Below are positions 5,815 to 6,133 of a stretch of DNA of 6,133 nt, piece after piece. The stretch spans positions 1-6,133 of the forward strand of contig JAEMTX010000112.1 of NCBI GenBank assembly GCA_016462055.1. The letters are read 5' to 3'. The position numbers and the translations under genes are program-made. Source of the stretch: Acidimicrobiia bacterium (lineage in GTDB: Bacteria; Actinomycetota; Acidimicrobiia; Acidimicrobiales; Acidimicrobilacustridaceae). Under the pieces are notes generated by a model, which worked only from the letters and a program-made list of their open reading frames with translations, ran no database searches and was not told where the DNA came from. Within the stretch, counting starts at the first letter, position 1; each line of letters begins with the position of its first letter.

Positions 5815-6133
5815 TGACTTCCTCAGAGCAGTTCCCCACCGCCTGGGCCGATGCGGCCTCCAAAGACCTCAAGGGTGCCGATCCCGACGATCTCGTTTGG
5901 GAGACCCCCGAAGGCATCGCTGTGAAACCGATCTACACCGCTGCCGATCTCGAGGCGCTCGGCGATGTCGACACGCTCCCAGGCTTTGCCCCGTACACCC
6001 GCGGCGTGCGAGCCACGATGTACACCAATCGACCCTGGACGATCCGCCAGTACGCAGGTTTCTCCACCGCCGAAGAATCGAACGCTTTTTATCGCCGCAA
6101 CCTCGCTGCCGGCCAGATGGGTCTGTCGGTGGC
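5814..6133 (+). CDS. mutB: Methylmalonyl-CoA mutase large subunit, N-terminal part
   Basis: The frame opening at GTG 5814 encodes 106 residues before the right edge. DDLVWETPEGIAVKPIYT (25-42) and ATMYTNRPWTIRQYAGFS (67-84), then ESNAFYRRNLAAGQ (88-101), are hallmarks of the catalytic subunit of adenosylcobalamin-dependent methylmalonyl-CoA mutase, which interconverts methylmalonyl-CoA and succinyl-CoA. By alignment from memory with the Propionibacterium enzyme, M69, R73, T76, R78 and Y80 match its CoA-ester contacts Met78, Arg82, Thr85, Arg87 and Tyr89; Y80 (rather than Phe) points to methylmalonyl-CoA and not isobutyryl-CoA as substrate. R66 replaces that enzyme's Tyr75. GTG 5814 is the earliest possible start, as TAA lies in frame at 5808-5810; GTG 5922 has a ribosome-site-like GAAGG but would cut off conserved sequence. 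The B12-binding domain lies outside the window, so whether it is fused (as in MutB/ScpA) cannot be seen. Confidence 0.93.
   Translation, partial: MTSSEQFPTAWADAASKDLKGADPDDLVWETPEGIAVKPIYTAADLEALGDVDTLPGFAPYTRGVRATMYTNRPWTIRQYAGFSTAEESNAFYRRNLAAGQMGLSV

Overview
The window looks like a chromosomal segment of an actinobacterium. The diaminopimelate/dihydrodipicolinate-reductase-like protein and the LpdA-type flavoprotein both resemble mycobacterial and other actinobacterial families, and two starts look leaderless with TANNNT -10 boxes, which is common in that phylum. Base composition is only moderately GC-rich by eye (not counted), so a lower-GC lineage such as an uncultivated Acidimicrobiia-like group is possible. 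That placement is inference.

Layout. Bases 1-57 (+) hold the last 18 codons of a protein ending in a biotinyl/lipoyl-type carrier domain. It converges on a block of six minus-strand genes. Read in transcription order (right to left) these are fetA and fetB (ABC transporter of the iron-export family, ATG/TGA overlap), an LpdA-like NAD(P)H:quinone-type flavoprotein, an RDD membrane protein that overlaps it by 14 bp, a dihydrodipicolinate-reductase-like oxidoreductase, and an FkbM-family methyltransferase with a coiled-coil tail. A 34-bp divergent spacer separates fetA from a plus-strand methylmalonyl-CoA mutase large subunit, which runs off the right edge at residue 106. Genes fill the window: the longest gap is 179 bp (1032-1210).

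How the parts may fit. The carrier-domain tail on the left and the B12-dependent mutase on the right could belong to the propionyl-CoA to methylmalonyl-CoA to succinyl-CoA route, with the minus-strand block lying between them. Inside the block, fetAB and the LpdA homologue suggest metal or redox homeostasis, while the last two genes have no visible link to it.

Novelty. I see no mobile element, CRISPR array, RNA gene, phage gene or clear new system. The points most worth a second look are the fetA/mutase divergent region (a well-formed leaderless promoter with a perfect inverted repeat over its -10 and start codon), the LpdA homologue that lost one redox cysteine but kept the His-Glu dyad, and the carrier-domain tail at the left edge.
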